A stretch of DNA of 64,000 nt from Siccirubricoccus phaeus (GTDB taxonomy: Bacteria > Pseudomonadota > Alphaproteobacteria > Acetobacterales > Acetobacteraceae). Below, in pieces: positions 33,543-42,133 of this stretch. Position numbers and translations under genes: made by a program. Numbering within the stretch: position 1 is the stretch's first letter; every line of letters begins with the position of its first letter. The stretch is taken from the NCBI RefSeq assembly GCF_008360935.1, contig NZ_SRXO01000005.1, positions 314,545-378,544 on the forward strand, in the 5' to 3' direction. The notes beneath the pieces are model-generated. The model was given only the letters and a program-made list of their open reading frames with translations. It was not told where the DNA came from and made no database searches.

Positions 33543-34814
33543 ATGGCCCAGCTTTCCGATGATTGCTTCGCCTTTGGCGGCAAGCTGCTGAGCGTGGAGG
33601 AGGCGGCGGCGCTGATCGCCGAGCGGGTGCCGCCTCTGGCGGGGGGGGAGGCGCTGCCGCTGGGCCGGGCGCTGGGGCGGGTGCTGGCGGCGCCCCTGGC
33701 CGCGCCGCTGCCGTTGCCGCCCTTCTTCAATTCGGCGGTGGATGGCTATGCCTTCCGCCATGCCGATCTGGCGCCGGGGGCGGCCACCCCCTTGCGGCTG
33801 GAAGGCCGGGTGGCGGCGGGCCAGGCTGCCCGGCCCCTGCCGCCGGGCGCCGCCGCCCGCATCTTCACCGGCGCCCCCATGCCCCCGGGCACCGATACCG
33901 TGCTGATGCAGGAGGACGCGGCGCTGCAGGCGGGGACGCTGCTGGTGCCGCCGGGGCTGAAGCCCGGCGCCAATGCCCGCCCGGCTGGGGAGGATGTGGC
34001 GCAGGGCGCGCTCGCCTTGCCGGCAGGCCGCCGGCTGCGGGCGCCGGAGATCGGGCTGGCGGCGGCGCTGGGCCTCGCCTCCCTGCCGGTACGGCCGCTG
34101 GTGCGCGTCGGCGTCTTCTCCACCGGGGATGAACTGGCCTCGCCCGGCGCCGCGCTGGGGCCGGCCCAGACCTATGACAGCAACCGCTTCACCCTGCTGG
34201 CCCTGCTGGCCCGGCTGCCGGTGGTGGCGACCGATCTCGGCATATTGCCGGACGACAAGGCGGCGACGGCCGCGGCGCTGGCCGCCGCCGCCGCGGGGCA
34301 TGATCTGCTGCTCACCTCCGGCGGTGTCAGCACCGGGGAGGAGGACCATGTCCGCGCCGCCATCGAGGCCGGCGGCAAGCTGGTCTTCTGGCGGCTGGCG
34401 GTGAAGCCGGGGCGGCCGGCGGCGATGGGGGTGCTGCGGGGCGCCGGCGGGAGCCTCGCGGGCGGCACGCCGGTGGTGGGGCTGCCTGGCAACCCGGTGG
34501 CGGCGGTTGTCACCTTCCTGCATCTCGCCCGGCCGCTGGTGCTGCGCCTGGCCGGCGCGGCGCCGGAGCCCCTGCCGCGCTTCGCCGCCCGCGCCGCCTT
34601 CCACTACCGCAAGAAGGCCGGGCGGCGGGAATATGTGCGGGTGCGGCTGGCGCCCGGCGCGCTTTTGCCGGAGGCGATGAAATTCGCCCGGGAAGGCGCC
34701 GGCCTGCTCACCTCCCTGACCGAATCTGACGCTTTCGCCGAACTGCCGGAGGAGGTGCTGGCGGTGGCGCCCGGGGAGGTGGTGGCCGTGCTGCCCTTCG
34801 CGGCGCTGTTCTGA
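33543..34814 (+). CDS. moeA: Molybdopterin molybdenumtransferase
   Basis: This 423-residue protein has the MoeA signature set: NSAVDGYAFRHADL, TGAPMPPGTDTVLMQED, GVFSTGDELA, LLTSGGVSTGEEDHV and VGLPGNPVAAV. The last 75 residues form the domain IV barrel (RREYVRVRLAPG). MoeA inserts molybdate into adenylylated molybdopterin. The gene follows mobB after 57 bp and closes the formate dehydrogenase/cofactor series. Confidence 0.95.
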   Translation: MAQLSDDCFAFGGKLLSVEEAAALIAERVPPLAGGEALPLGRALGRVLAAPLAAPLPLPPFFNSAVDGYAFRHADLAPGAATPLRLEGRVAAGQAARPLPPGAAARIFTGAPMPPGTDTVLMQEDAALQAGTLLVPPGLKPGANARPAGEDVAQGALALPAGRRLRAPEIGLAAALGLASLPVRPLVRVGVFSTGDELASPGAALGPAQTYDSNRFTLLALLARLPVVATDLGILPDDKAATAAALAAAAAGHDLLLTSGGVSTGEEDHVRAAIEAGGKLVFWRLAVKPGRPAAMGVLRGAGGSLAGGTPVVGLPGNPVAAVVTFLHLARPLVLRLAGAAPEPLPRFAARAAFHYRKKAGRREYVRVRLAPGALLPEAMKFAREGAGLLTSLTESDAFAELPEEVLAVAPGEVVAVLPFAALF

Positions 34815-34919
34815 GGCCCTCGGCCCGCCGGGCCGGGCGAGGCAAAGCGCATCGCGCGAAGGCGGATCGGGCTTCCCCGGCCGGGCGGCCCCGGTTTCCG
34901 CAGGCCGGCGGCGCCAGGC

Positions 34920-35651
34920 TCAGCCATAGCCGGCCGCCAGCAGCGCCGTGGCCAGGGCGGTGACCTGCCAGGAGAAGAGCACCCCCTCCGGCATCACCGG
35001 CAGGCCGGCGGCGGCCAGGGCCTCGGCGGTCCAGGTATTGCAAGTATAGCTGCCGCTATAGCGCTGCCGGGCGGGCAGGAACAGGCTGCCTGGATAGGGG
35101 CCCTGCCGGATCGGCCCGCCGGCGACGGAGGCGGCGACGAAGCCTGCCGCGCCGCGCAGCCCCCCGGGCGGCAGGCGGAGCGGCGTGCAGTCACGCTCGG
35201 GGAAGGCCTCGGCGGGCGGCAGGCGCAACCCGGTGACGAGGATCGCCCCCGGCCCGGGGAAGAGCGCCGCGAGGGCGGTGCCGAAGCCGGGGCTGGCGGC
35301 CAGCACGTAGTCGCGGTCGCCGAAGCCGAAGAGCAGCCACTCGGCGCCGGGGAAGAGGGCGGCGAGGTCCGGCGGCACCGTCTCCGCCGGCAGGCCGATA
35401 TCGCTGTGCCAGCCGCGGCGGAGTAATTGCAGCCTGGCCTCGCCGGTGGGCGGCGGGGGCAGGGGCTGGCGCGCCCCCGCGCAGCCCGCCAGCGCGGCGG
35501 CGAGGAGGGCGCGGCGGCCACAGCGGAAGGACGGGCTGGGCCGCCGGGCGCCGATCCCCCGCGCGACGGCGGGGCCGGGGCGTCCGGCGGGCGGACCCGC
35601 CGCCCTGGTGGCATCCGCGGAGTTGCCGATGCCACCAGCATCGGGATGCAA
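34920..35651 (-). CDS. DUF2459 (TIGR02117-like) lipoprotein, start uncertain
   Basis: The clear part of this protein begins RRALLAAALAGCAG, a lipoprotein signal with lipobox LAGC. It continues with QLLRRGWHSDIGLPAE, WLLFGFGDRDY, and YTCNTWTAEALAAAGLP, characteristic of DUF2459 (possible amidase-like Cys/His residues in HSD and CNTW). No ATG, GTG or TTG lies near the signal peptide. The nearest well-placed start is a TTG at 35651 with GGAGGTGGG 7 bases upstream, which adds about 65 residues ahead of the signal peptide. A palindromic repeat occupies that region, so the original start may have been lost or replaced. Confidence 0.6.
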   Translation of the reverse strand: MHPDAGGIGNSADATRAAGPPAGRPGPAVARGIGARRPSPSFRCGRRALLAAALAGCAGARQPLPPPPTGEARLQLLRRGWHSDIGLPAETVPPDLAALFPGAEWLLFGFGDRDYVLAASPGFGTALAALFPGPGAILVTGLRLPPAEAFPERDCTPLRLPPGGLRGAAGFVAASVAGGPIRQGPYPGSLFLPARQRYSGSYTCNTWTAEALAAAGLPVMPEGVLFSWQVTALATALLAAGYG

Positions 35652-36055
35652 GATCCCACCTCCGTCGGCTGCCGGGGCCCTTCTCGGGCGGGCTCCCAGG
35701 CGGTCGGGCGAAAGCCCGGGGCGGGGGGCGTGGGCGGAGGCGGGCACATCCCGCCGCGGTGCGCGATCGCTTTCGGCGGCGGCACCGGGAGCGCGAATCA
35801 CGCCATCGGACAAGGACCTGGAGCCGCGAGCGCAGGCGAAGGGATCATGCTCTGGAGCATTTTCAAGTCCGGCGGAATCGCCGGACGACTCGGAAAATGC
35901 GACCAACAAAGGGCTGGAGCGGTTCGCCGAGCGTAGGCGAGGTGAAACCGCTCTAGAGCAGATCGCCGGAGGGCGGCATCGCCCGGAGGCGTGAATCTGC
36001 TCTACCATCCATAAGCTAGAGCGGTTTCGCGCTGCACAGCCAGTGTGAAACCGCT
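35652..36055. other. Gene-free spacer filled with dispersed repeats
   Basis: This 404-bp space holds an R2 copy and most of an R1 copy, listed separately. The left part (35652-35850) shows no gene or strong structure. Confidence 0.6.
35851..35920 (+). repeat. Dispersed repeat R2, copy 2
   Basis: The core CCGGCGGAATCGCCGGACGA and the AATGCGACC...AAAGGGCT tail match 2103-2165. Here it abuts the R1 copy, giving a composite repeat block. Confidence 0.65.
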
Positions 36056-36059
36056 CTAG
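35951..36059 (-). repeat. Dispersed repeat R1, copy 2
   Basis: This is the reverse complement of the element at 14728-14832, with the same two hairpins and only scattered substitutions. Its right end supplies the stop codon of the small lipoprotein gene. Confidence 0.75.
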
Positions 36060-36181
36060 CGCGCCGGCACCAGCACCGTGCCGGGCGGCACCACCACGTT
36101 CTGCGGCGGCGGGGAGGGGTTGCTGCTGCTGATGCAGGCCGACAGCAGCAGCGCCGCACTCAGGGTCAGGATGATGCGCAT
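36056..36181 (-). CDS. 41-residue lipoprotein
   Basis: This tiny frame reads MRIILTLSAALLLSACISS at its start, a standard lipoprotein signal with lipobox LSAC. A short mature part ends VVVPPGTVLVPAR. GGAGA lies about 12 bases upstream. The size and shape fit small envelope lipoproteins, which are often missed in annotation. The TAG stop falls in the CTCTAG end of an R1 repeat, so repeat insertion may have set the protein's length. Function unknown. Confidence 0.55.
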   Translation of the reverse strand: MRIILTLSAALLLSACISSSNPSPPPQNVVVPPGTVLVPAR

Positions 36182-36344
36182 GGCGCTGCGTCTCCATTCT
36201 AGGTCATGCCCCGGCGACCCGGGGTCGCGGCGATAACATCCCGCGTCAAAGGCGGTTTCGTATCGTTCCGGAAAAAACCTAAGCGGCGAGGTACTTACCG
36301 CAAATGCCAGGTACGGCCGCCTGGGTCCAGCAACCGGAGCGGGA

Positions 36345-36462
36345 TTTCCCCGTAGGGGCTCTGCCCCGCACGCGCCAGCAATGGGGGCTCTGCCCCCATA
36401 CCCCCGCCGCCCTGAGTCCGCGGGTTGAGGCGTCGGGTCTGAAGCTCACACCTCCCGATCTT
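36345..36462. repeat. GC-rich palindromic repeat family R3
   Basis: Two GGGGCTCTGCCCC-type hairpins are followed by the CCTGAGTCCGCGGGTTGAGG tail typical of the family. The element lies between the stop of the TPR/glycosyltransferase gene and the start of the small lipoprotein gene. Confidence 0.55.
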
Positions 36463-36465
36463 CCC

Positions 36466-39228
36466 TCAGCCCGCCGCCTCCGGCCGCCGCATCCAATGCG
36501 CTCGGGTCTTGTACTCGGCGAGGCAGTGCAGCGCGACCTGCCGCAGCACCGTCAGATGGTCATGCACCAGAACCCCGGGCGGCACCTCCCCCGCCGCGGC
36601 CACCGCCCCGGCCAGCACCCGGGTCAGCAGCCCCGGCCCGGTCTGCAGCCAGACCATGTCGGCATCGCCGCGGTTGATCGCCACGACGGCCTGCCGCAGC
36701 GCCTCCCGCAGCACCGGGTGGCCGGGCGCTGCCCCCATCAGGTTGTTGCCGATGGAGCCGAGATCCTCCTGGTACAGCACCAGCGTCGCCCCTGGCGGCG
36801 CCAGGGCGGCGAGATCCCCGAACAGCAGGTCGTCCGCATCCGCCCACCAGCCGCCCTCGGTCGCCAGCAGGGCGAGGCGCAGCAGATCCGCCCGGTGCGT
36901 CGGCGTCCGCGCCCGGCGCCAGGCGGCCTGCACCTCCGGCGGCTGGTGCGCCGCCATCCAGGCGGTGGCAGCAGCGTCGTCGAAGCGCCGCGCGGCGAGG
37001 CCCGGGCGCTGCCAGCCCGCCATCATGGCACGGAGATCGGCGGGGGGCTCGGCGGCGTGCCAGTACTGCGCCAGCCGGGCAGGCAGGGGCGGCGCCCCCG
37101 GGGCGGGGCGGAAGGCGAAGCCGCCGGCCTGGCGCAGCGCCACCGCCAGGGCATGCGCTGCGCCGAAATGCTCCGGCCTTTCCCGCACCAGCGCCGCCAG
37201 CGGGGCCAGTCGCGCCGCGGCGGGCGCCGCCGCCAGCGCCTGCAGCCGCGCCAGCAGCGCCGGCTCCAGCGCCAGCTCGTCCAGCAATTGGCCGTGGAAG
37301 GTCTGGGCGATCCGCGGGGTGCGGCCCTGCGCCCGCACCGCCGCCGCCGCGATCCGCAGCACCGCCGCCACCGCCGCCCGGGCCCCGACGGCGTCGCTGC
37401 GGGCCAGCCGCAGCATGGCGAGGCGGGTGGGCGGCCAGGGATCCTCCGGCGCCAGCGCCGCCGCCTCGGCCAGCAGCTTCTCCGCCTCCGCCAGGCGCCA
37501 ATGATCCGCCAGCACCAGCCCGCGCAGATGCAGCGCCCGGGCCCGGGCGCCGAGGCCGGGCGCCGGCGGCGGCGCGGCCAGCAGCGCCGCGGCGGTGGCG
37601 GCATCGCCGGCTTCATGCTCCAGCACCACCCGCTCGAACCAGATGGGGAAGCGGTCCGCGGGCAGCGCCCTGGCGGCCGCCAGGGCCGCCGGCACCGCGC
37701 CGCTGCGGCGGAGCAATTCCAGCCGCTTGGCCGGCAGTTCCGCCACGCCGGGCAGCGCCGCCTCGCCTGCCGCCAGCAGCGCCAGGGCGGCGTCCAGCCG
37801 GCCCTGCTCGGCCTCGATCTCGGCGGCGCCCAGATAGCTCCAGGGGCCGGGGCGGCCGGTGGCGATGCCGGCGGCGAAGCTGGCCAGCGCCGCCGCCAGC
37901 TCGCCTGCCGCGCGGTGCAGCCCGCCGAGATGCTCGAGCGCCGGCGCGCAGCCCGGGTCGCGCGCCAGCGCCTGTTCCAGCAGGGCGCGCGCCGCCCGGG
38001 GCTCGCCCAGCGCCCGTGCCGCGGCCGCCGCTTCCACCAGCGGGGCAGGGTCCCCAGGGCGCAGCGCCGCGGCGGCGGCGAAAGCCGTGCGGGCCAGCTC
38101 ATGTTCGCCCAGCGCCCGCGCCGCCTGGCCGAGCGCCATCTGCAGCCCGGGCTCCTCCGGCCTGGCCGCCACCGCCGCCCGGGCCTCGGCCAGCGCCTCC
38201 GCCGCCCGCCCCGCCTCGGCCAGCGCCGCCACCCGGCCGAGCCGGGCCTGCAGCGAATCCGGTGCCAGGGCGAGGGCGGCGGTGAAATGGGTGAGCGCCA
38301 CCTCCGGCTCGCCCAGTGCCCGCGCCGCCTCGGCCAGCGGCAGCAGGGCCCAGATCGCCCCTGGTTCCGCCGCCGCCACGGCGGCGAAGAGCGGCTGGGC
38401 GGCGGCCGGCTGCCCCAGCGCCATGGCGGCATGGCCGAGCCCCATCATGGCGCCGCGATGCCCGGGGTGGCGCGCCAGCACGGCGCGGAACCCCTCGGCC
38501 GCCGCCGCCGCCTCGCCCGCCGCCAGGTGCAATTCGGCGAGGCCCAGCGACCCGGCCGGGTCCCCCGGCGCCAGCGCGGCGAGGCGGGCGAAGAGGGCGC
38601 CGGCCGCCGCCGCATCGCCCAGCAGCCGGCGGCACTCCGCGAGGCCGGCGAGCCCCGCCGGATGGTCGGAGCGGCGCCGCAGCACCTCCCGATAGGCCAG
38701 CTCCGCCGCGGCGAGGCGGCCGAGCTGGCGCAGCGTATCGGCCTCCGCCAGGGCGGCCCAGTCGGCGGCCGGTGCCGCTGCCCGGGCGGCGGCGAAATGC
38801 GGCAGGGCGGCGGCCGGGTCGCCGCCGGCGCGAAGGGCGTGGCCGATTTCCATCTGCGCCGCGACATGGCCGGGAAAGAGCGCCAGTACGCCGCGCCAGG
38901 CGGCCAGGCGCTGTGCCGGCGGCGCCGCCCGGGCGGCCTGTTCCGCGGCCGCCGCGGCGCTCGCCGGCGGCGCCTCCGGCGGCGGCTCGGCCAGCCGGCC
39001 GAGGCGGCTGAGCGCGGCCGGGTCTGCCGGCGCGGCCAGCGCCGCCTGCCGGGCCAGGGCGGCGGCTGGGGCGGCCCAGCCCAAGGCCGCCAGCGCCTCG
39101 GCCAGGGCGGCCAGGGCGGCGGGGGCGGGCAGGCCGCCCAATTGCGCCGCCAGCCGGGCCGCCAGGGCTGCGGCCGGGGCCTCCGTCACGCTGTCGCCTG
39201 GCGCGGTCGCGGTGTCCTGCATCGGCAT
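36466..39228 (-). CDS. TPR-repeat protein with GT32-like glycosyltransferase domain
   Basis: This 920-residue protein starts with about 650 residues of Ala/Leu-rich TPR-type helical repeats (units with ALGxxxxA...ALALAP patterns). The C-terminal third has a GT32/OCH1-like sugar-transfer motif: HRADLLRLALLATEGGWWADADD, whose DxD pair would bind the nucleotide-sugar metal. NNLMGAAPGHP and GPGLLTRVL follow. The start is MPMQDT; the longer frame has no such character. TPR-linked transferases can modify proteins or surface glycans. The gene is divergent from the GT2 gene of the same glycan region across 323 bp. Confidence 0.78.
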   Translation of the reverse strand: MPMQDTATAPGDSVTEAPAAALAARLAAQLGGLPAPAALAALAEALAALGWAAPAAALARQAALAAPADPAALSRLGRLAEPPPEAPPASAAAAAEQAARAAPPAQRLAAWRGVLALFPGHVAAQMEIGHALRAGGDPAAALPHFAAARAAAPAADWAALAEADTLRQLGRLAAAELAYREVLRRRSDHPAGLAGLAECRRLLGDAAAAGALFARLAALAPGDPAGSLGLAELHLAAGEAAAAAEGFRAVLARHPGHRGAMMGLGHAAMALGQPAAAQPLFAAVAAAEPGAIWALLPLAEAARALGEPEVALTHFTAALALAPDSLQARLGRVAALAEAGRAAEALAEARAAVAARPEEPGLQMALGQAARALGEHELARTAFAAAAALRPGDPAPLVEAAAAARALGEPRAARALLEQALARDPGCAPALEHLGGLHRAAGELAAALASFAAGIATGRPGPWSYLGAAEIEAEQGRLDAALALLAAGEAALPGVAELPAKRLELLRRSGAVPAALAAARALPADRFPIWFERVVLEHEAGDAATAAALLAAPPPAPGLGARARALHLRGLVLADHWRLAEAEKLLAEAAALAPEDPWPPTRLAMLRLARSDAVGARAAVAAVLRIAAAAVRAQGRTPRIAQTFHGQLLDELALEPALLARLQALAAAPAAARLAPLAALVRERPEHFGAAHALAVALRQAGGFAFRPAPGAPPLPARLAQYWHAAEPPADLRAMMAGWQRPGLAARRFDDAAATAWMAAHQPPEVQAAWRRARTPTHRADLLRLALLATEGGWWADADDLLFGDLAALAPPGATLVLYQEDLGSIGNNLMGAAPGHPVLREALRQAVVAINRGDADMVWLQTGPGLLTRVLAGAVAAAGEVPPGVLVHDHLTVLRQVALHCLAEYKTRAHWMRRPEAAG

Positions 39229-39551
39229 ATCATAGCAGTTGCGGTCCGATCCTTCACGGACCGGCAAGGAAGCCTGCCCAGAGGGTCGCGGGCAGGCGGA
39301 CCGCGGCGCGGAACCGGTGGAGTTTGCTTGACAGTGTGCAACCCGTGGGCAAGCGTGCCGCAACTGGCGGGGCATCTCTCGTATGGCTTCGGAACGGCGC
39401 CGAAACCCTTGGCAATATGGGAATTTTGCGCTGCGGTGGCGCTTGGCCGGAGGAGTCTTCCGCGGCATTGTGCCGGCGCCCACCGCCCTGCCGCTGCCGA
39501 TCGGACCCTCCCCCTTCCCACCGCCCCCAGCGGGCGCGGAGACCCTGCCGC
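39229..39551. promoter_or_regulatory. Divergent promoter region of the glycan genes
   Basis: This 323-bp space separates two divergent glycan genes. It contains TTGACA at 39328-39333, which could be a -35 box for the rightward gene, though no good -10 at standard spacing is seen. No gene is evident in it. Confidence 0.35.
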
Positions 39552-42098
39552 ATGAATGACGCCGCCGCGGATGCCGGGACGCGCAGCCCTTCCGCCACCG
39601 CGCCCAAGCCCGTCGCCGGCTTCGAAAGGCTGGAATTGGGCGAGGGCTTCCTGCTGCTCGCCGGCTGGGTGGCGGCGCCGCCGCCCTATCGGCTGCGCCT
39701 GGGCGACGCGCCGCCGCTGCCGCTGAACGGCGTCTTCCCCCGCCCCGACCTGGCGGAGGAGGGGGAGGCGGAGCCGCTCGGCTTCGTCGCCGACCTGCCC
39801 CTGCCGCCGGAAGGGCTGCAGGGGCTCGGCCTCAGCCTCGGCAACAGCCAGGGGCTGCTGCTCGGCGCCCGGCTGGAGGAGGTGCCGCGCGCCGCCTTCC
39901 AGCCGCGCGGCCATCTCGACCATGTCTCGCCCGAGCGGCTGGCCGGCTGGGTGTTCAACCCGGCGCTCTGGCATGGCGATGCCGAGGCGGCGGCGGTGGA
40001 ATTGCTGATCGACGGCGAGCACCGGCTGCGGGTGCCGCTGAATTGCCAGCGCCCGGACCTGCCCTTTTCCGCCGCCCAGGCCGGCCGGCTGCTGGGCTTC
40101 GAGATCGGCATCGCCGAGCTGGCCTCGCTGATGGCCCGCGCCCGGCTGCGCCGCGACCTGCTGGGCGGCGAGCATGACTATCTGCTGCTGACCGGCCCCG
40201 CCATGGTGGGCAGCATTCGGCGCCGCCGCGGCCGGGTGCTGCGGCGCAGCCAGGGGCCGATGGCCGCGGCCGAGCCGCCGCCGGCCGAGGCGCTTGCCCC
40301 GCCGCCCCTGCCGCCGGAGCCTGCCCCGGTCGGCGAGCCGCAGGGCTATGTGGATTTCTGCGGCCCGGTCCCGGCGCTCGGCGGCTGGATGTTCGGCGGC
40401 TGGCTCCGCCTCGGCACCCTGCCGGGGGTCGAGACCTGCTTCGCCGCCGCCCTGTTCGACGGGCATGAGATGGAAGGCGAGGCGGTGCTCGCCCGCCATC
40501 CGCGGCCGGATGTGGAGGGGCTGGGCGAGGGCTTCGTCGCCTTCCTGCCCGGCCTGCCGCCGGAGGATGCCGGCGCCTTCGGCAAGCTGCTGCTCGGGGC
40601 GGGGCGGGAGCACTGGCTGCACCTCTCCCTCGGCGCCCGCCAGCCGGAGCCGATCGAGCTGCTCGGCCTGGTGCGCAGCCTGGCCGCCACCGCCCCCGGC
40701 GCCGGCAGCGGCCAGAGCGCCTTCGGCCGGCTGCTCGCCCGCCCGGTCTATGAGGGGGTGGAGACCATCTCCCGCCTGCCGGTGCCGTTGCATCTGGAGG
40801 TGGACAGCATGCTGGTGGCGCCCGGCACCGGCATCGTGCTGATCGGCTGGTACCTCGACCCCGGGCGGGCGGTGAAGAGCATCCGCCTGCGCTGCCGCGG
40901 CCGGCTTTCCGCCCCGCTTTCCGAAACCTGGATCGCCACCGAGCGGCACGACATCCGCGAGGCCTTCGCGGCGAAATACGGCCAGCTCTCCGAGCGCCCC
41001 GGCTATGTCGCCTTCGTCGCCACGCCGGAGGAGGATCTGCGCGACGCGCATCTCGAGATCGAGCTGCGCGACGGCACCCTGGCCTTCCGCCCGCTGCCCG
41101 CGGCCGGGGAGGGCGGGGTGGCCGCCATCCGCCGCCTGCTGAACGGGCTGGAACTGGCGCCGGACGAGGTGGTGGAGCTCTGCGAGAAGGTGCTGGGCCC
41201 GCCGGTGGTGGCGCTGAACCGCGCCCGCCTCGCCGCCGCCCCGCCTGGGGTCGAGGTGCTGGTGGGCGACCCGCCGGCGGAGCCGCGCTGCTCCATCATC
41301 ATCCCGCTCTATGGCCGCATCGACTACCTGATGTACCAGTGCGCCCTGTTCTCCGAATGGGGGCTGCCGGCCGACGAGCTGATCTATGTGCTGGACGATC
41401 CGCCGAAGAAGGCGGAGCTGATGAACCTGGCGCGCTCCGTCTATCGCCGCTTCGGCATTCCGCTGCGGCTGCTGCTGCTGCCGCAGAATCTCGGCTATGC
41501 GCCGGCCAACAATGCCGGCCTCGCCATCGCCCGCGGCAAGTATATCTGCTTCCTGAACTCCGACGTCATGCCGCGGGACGGCACCTGGCTGGACCGGCTG
41601 ACCGGGCATCTGGAGGCCGACCCGACGCTCGGAATCGCCGGCGCGCTGCTGCTGTTCGAGGATGGCACGGTGCAGCATTCGGGCATCGAATTCGCGCGGC
41701 TGCCGCAGCTCGGCAATTTCCCCTTCGCCCTGCACCCGGGCAAGGGCCGGATGCGCGGGCCGAGCCGCGGCCTGCACCGGGAGGAAGCGGTGACCGGCGC
41801 CTGCATGGTGCTGCGGCGCGACCTGGCGCAGCAGCTCGGCGGCTTCAGCGAGGATTACGTGGTCGGCGATTTCGAGGACACGGATCTCTGCTTCCGCATC
41901 CGCGACCTTGGCTACCATTGCGCCGTGGATGACGAGGCGGTGCTGTGGCACCTCGAACGCCAGTCCCAGGGCGCGCCGGGCAATAATTGGCGGCACAACC
42001 TCACTCTGGTGAATGCCTGGACCTTCGCCCGGCGCTGGGGCGACCGCTTCCCCGATGCCGCGCCGCCCACCGGCGGCGCCGTGCTGCGCCTTTCCTGA
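39552..42098 (+). CDS. Multi-module protein with GT2 glycosyltransferase domain
   Basis: This 848-residue protein ends in a GT-A family 2 domain: SIIIPLYGR, PQNLGYAPANNAGLAIARG, the DxD-like FLNSDVMPRDG, VTGACMVLRRDLA and an EDTDLCFRIRDLGY motif. The first 560 residues carry at least four beta-rich modules with a central GW motif (LLLAGWV, LAGWVFNP, MFGGWLRLG, VLIGWYLDP), perhaps glycan-binding. It should transfer a sugar to a surface glycan at the cytoplasmic face. GGAGA precedes the start. The GT4 gene follows by 35 bp. Both have paralogues in the facing cassette at 43715-47363. Confidence 0.85.
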   Translation: MNDAAADAGTRSPSATAPKPVAGFERLELGEGFLLLAGWVAAPPPYRLRLGDAPPLPLNGVFPRPDLAEEGEAEPLGFVADLPLPPEGLQGLGLSLGNSQGLLLGARLEEVPRAAFQPRGHLDHVSPERLAGWVFNPALWHGDAEAAAVELLIDGEHRLRVPLNCQRPDLPFSAAQAGRLLGFEIGIAELASLMARARLRRDLLGGEHDYLLLTGPAMVGSIRRRRGRVLRRSQGPMAAAEPPPAEALAPPPLPPEPAPVGEPQGYVDFCGPVPALGGWMFGGWLRLGTLPGVETCFAAALFDGHEMEGEAVLARHPRPDVEGLGEGFVAFLPGLPPEDAGAFGKLLLGAGREHWLHLSLGARQPEPIELLGLVRSLAATAPGAGSGQSAFGRLLARPVYEGVETISRLPVPLHLEVDSMLVAPGTGIVLIGWYLDPGRAVKSIRLRCRGRLSAPLSETWIATERHDIREAFAAKYGQLSERPGYVAFVATPEEDLRDAHLEIELRDGTLAFRPLPAAGEGGVAAIRRLLNGLELAPDEVVELCEKVLGPPVVALNRARLAAAPPGVEVLVGDPPAEPRCSIIIPLYGRIDYLMYQCALFSEWGLPADELIYVLDDPPKKAELMNLARSVYRRFGIPLRLLLLPQNLGYAPANNAGLAIARGKYICFLNSDVMPRDGTWLDRLTGHLEADPTLGIAGALLLFEDGTVQHSGIEFARLPQLGNFPFALHPGKGRMRGPSRGLHREEAVTGACMVLRRDLAQQLGGFSEDYVVGDFEDTDLCFRIRDLGYHCAVDDEAVLWHLERQSQGAPGNNWRHNLTLVNAWTFARRWGDRFPDAAPPTGGAVLRLS

Positions 42099-42133
42099 CC
42101 CCGTTCCTCCCCTAGCCGCGCGAGAGAGACGGC

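Noticed and set aside
36304..39555. 1083-codon plus-strand frame opposite the TPR/GT32 gene
   Set aside because: Its composition is Arg/Gln/Gly-rich without folded-domain motifs, while the minus strand shows clear TPR units and a GT32-like DxD motif.
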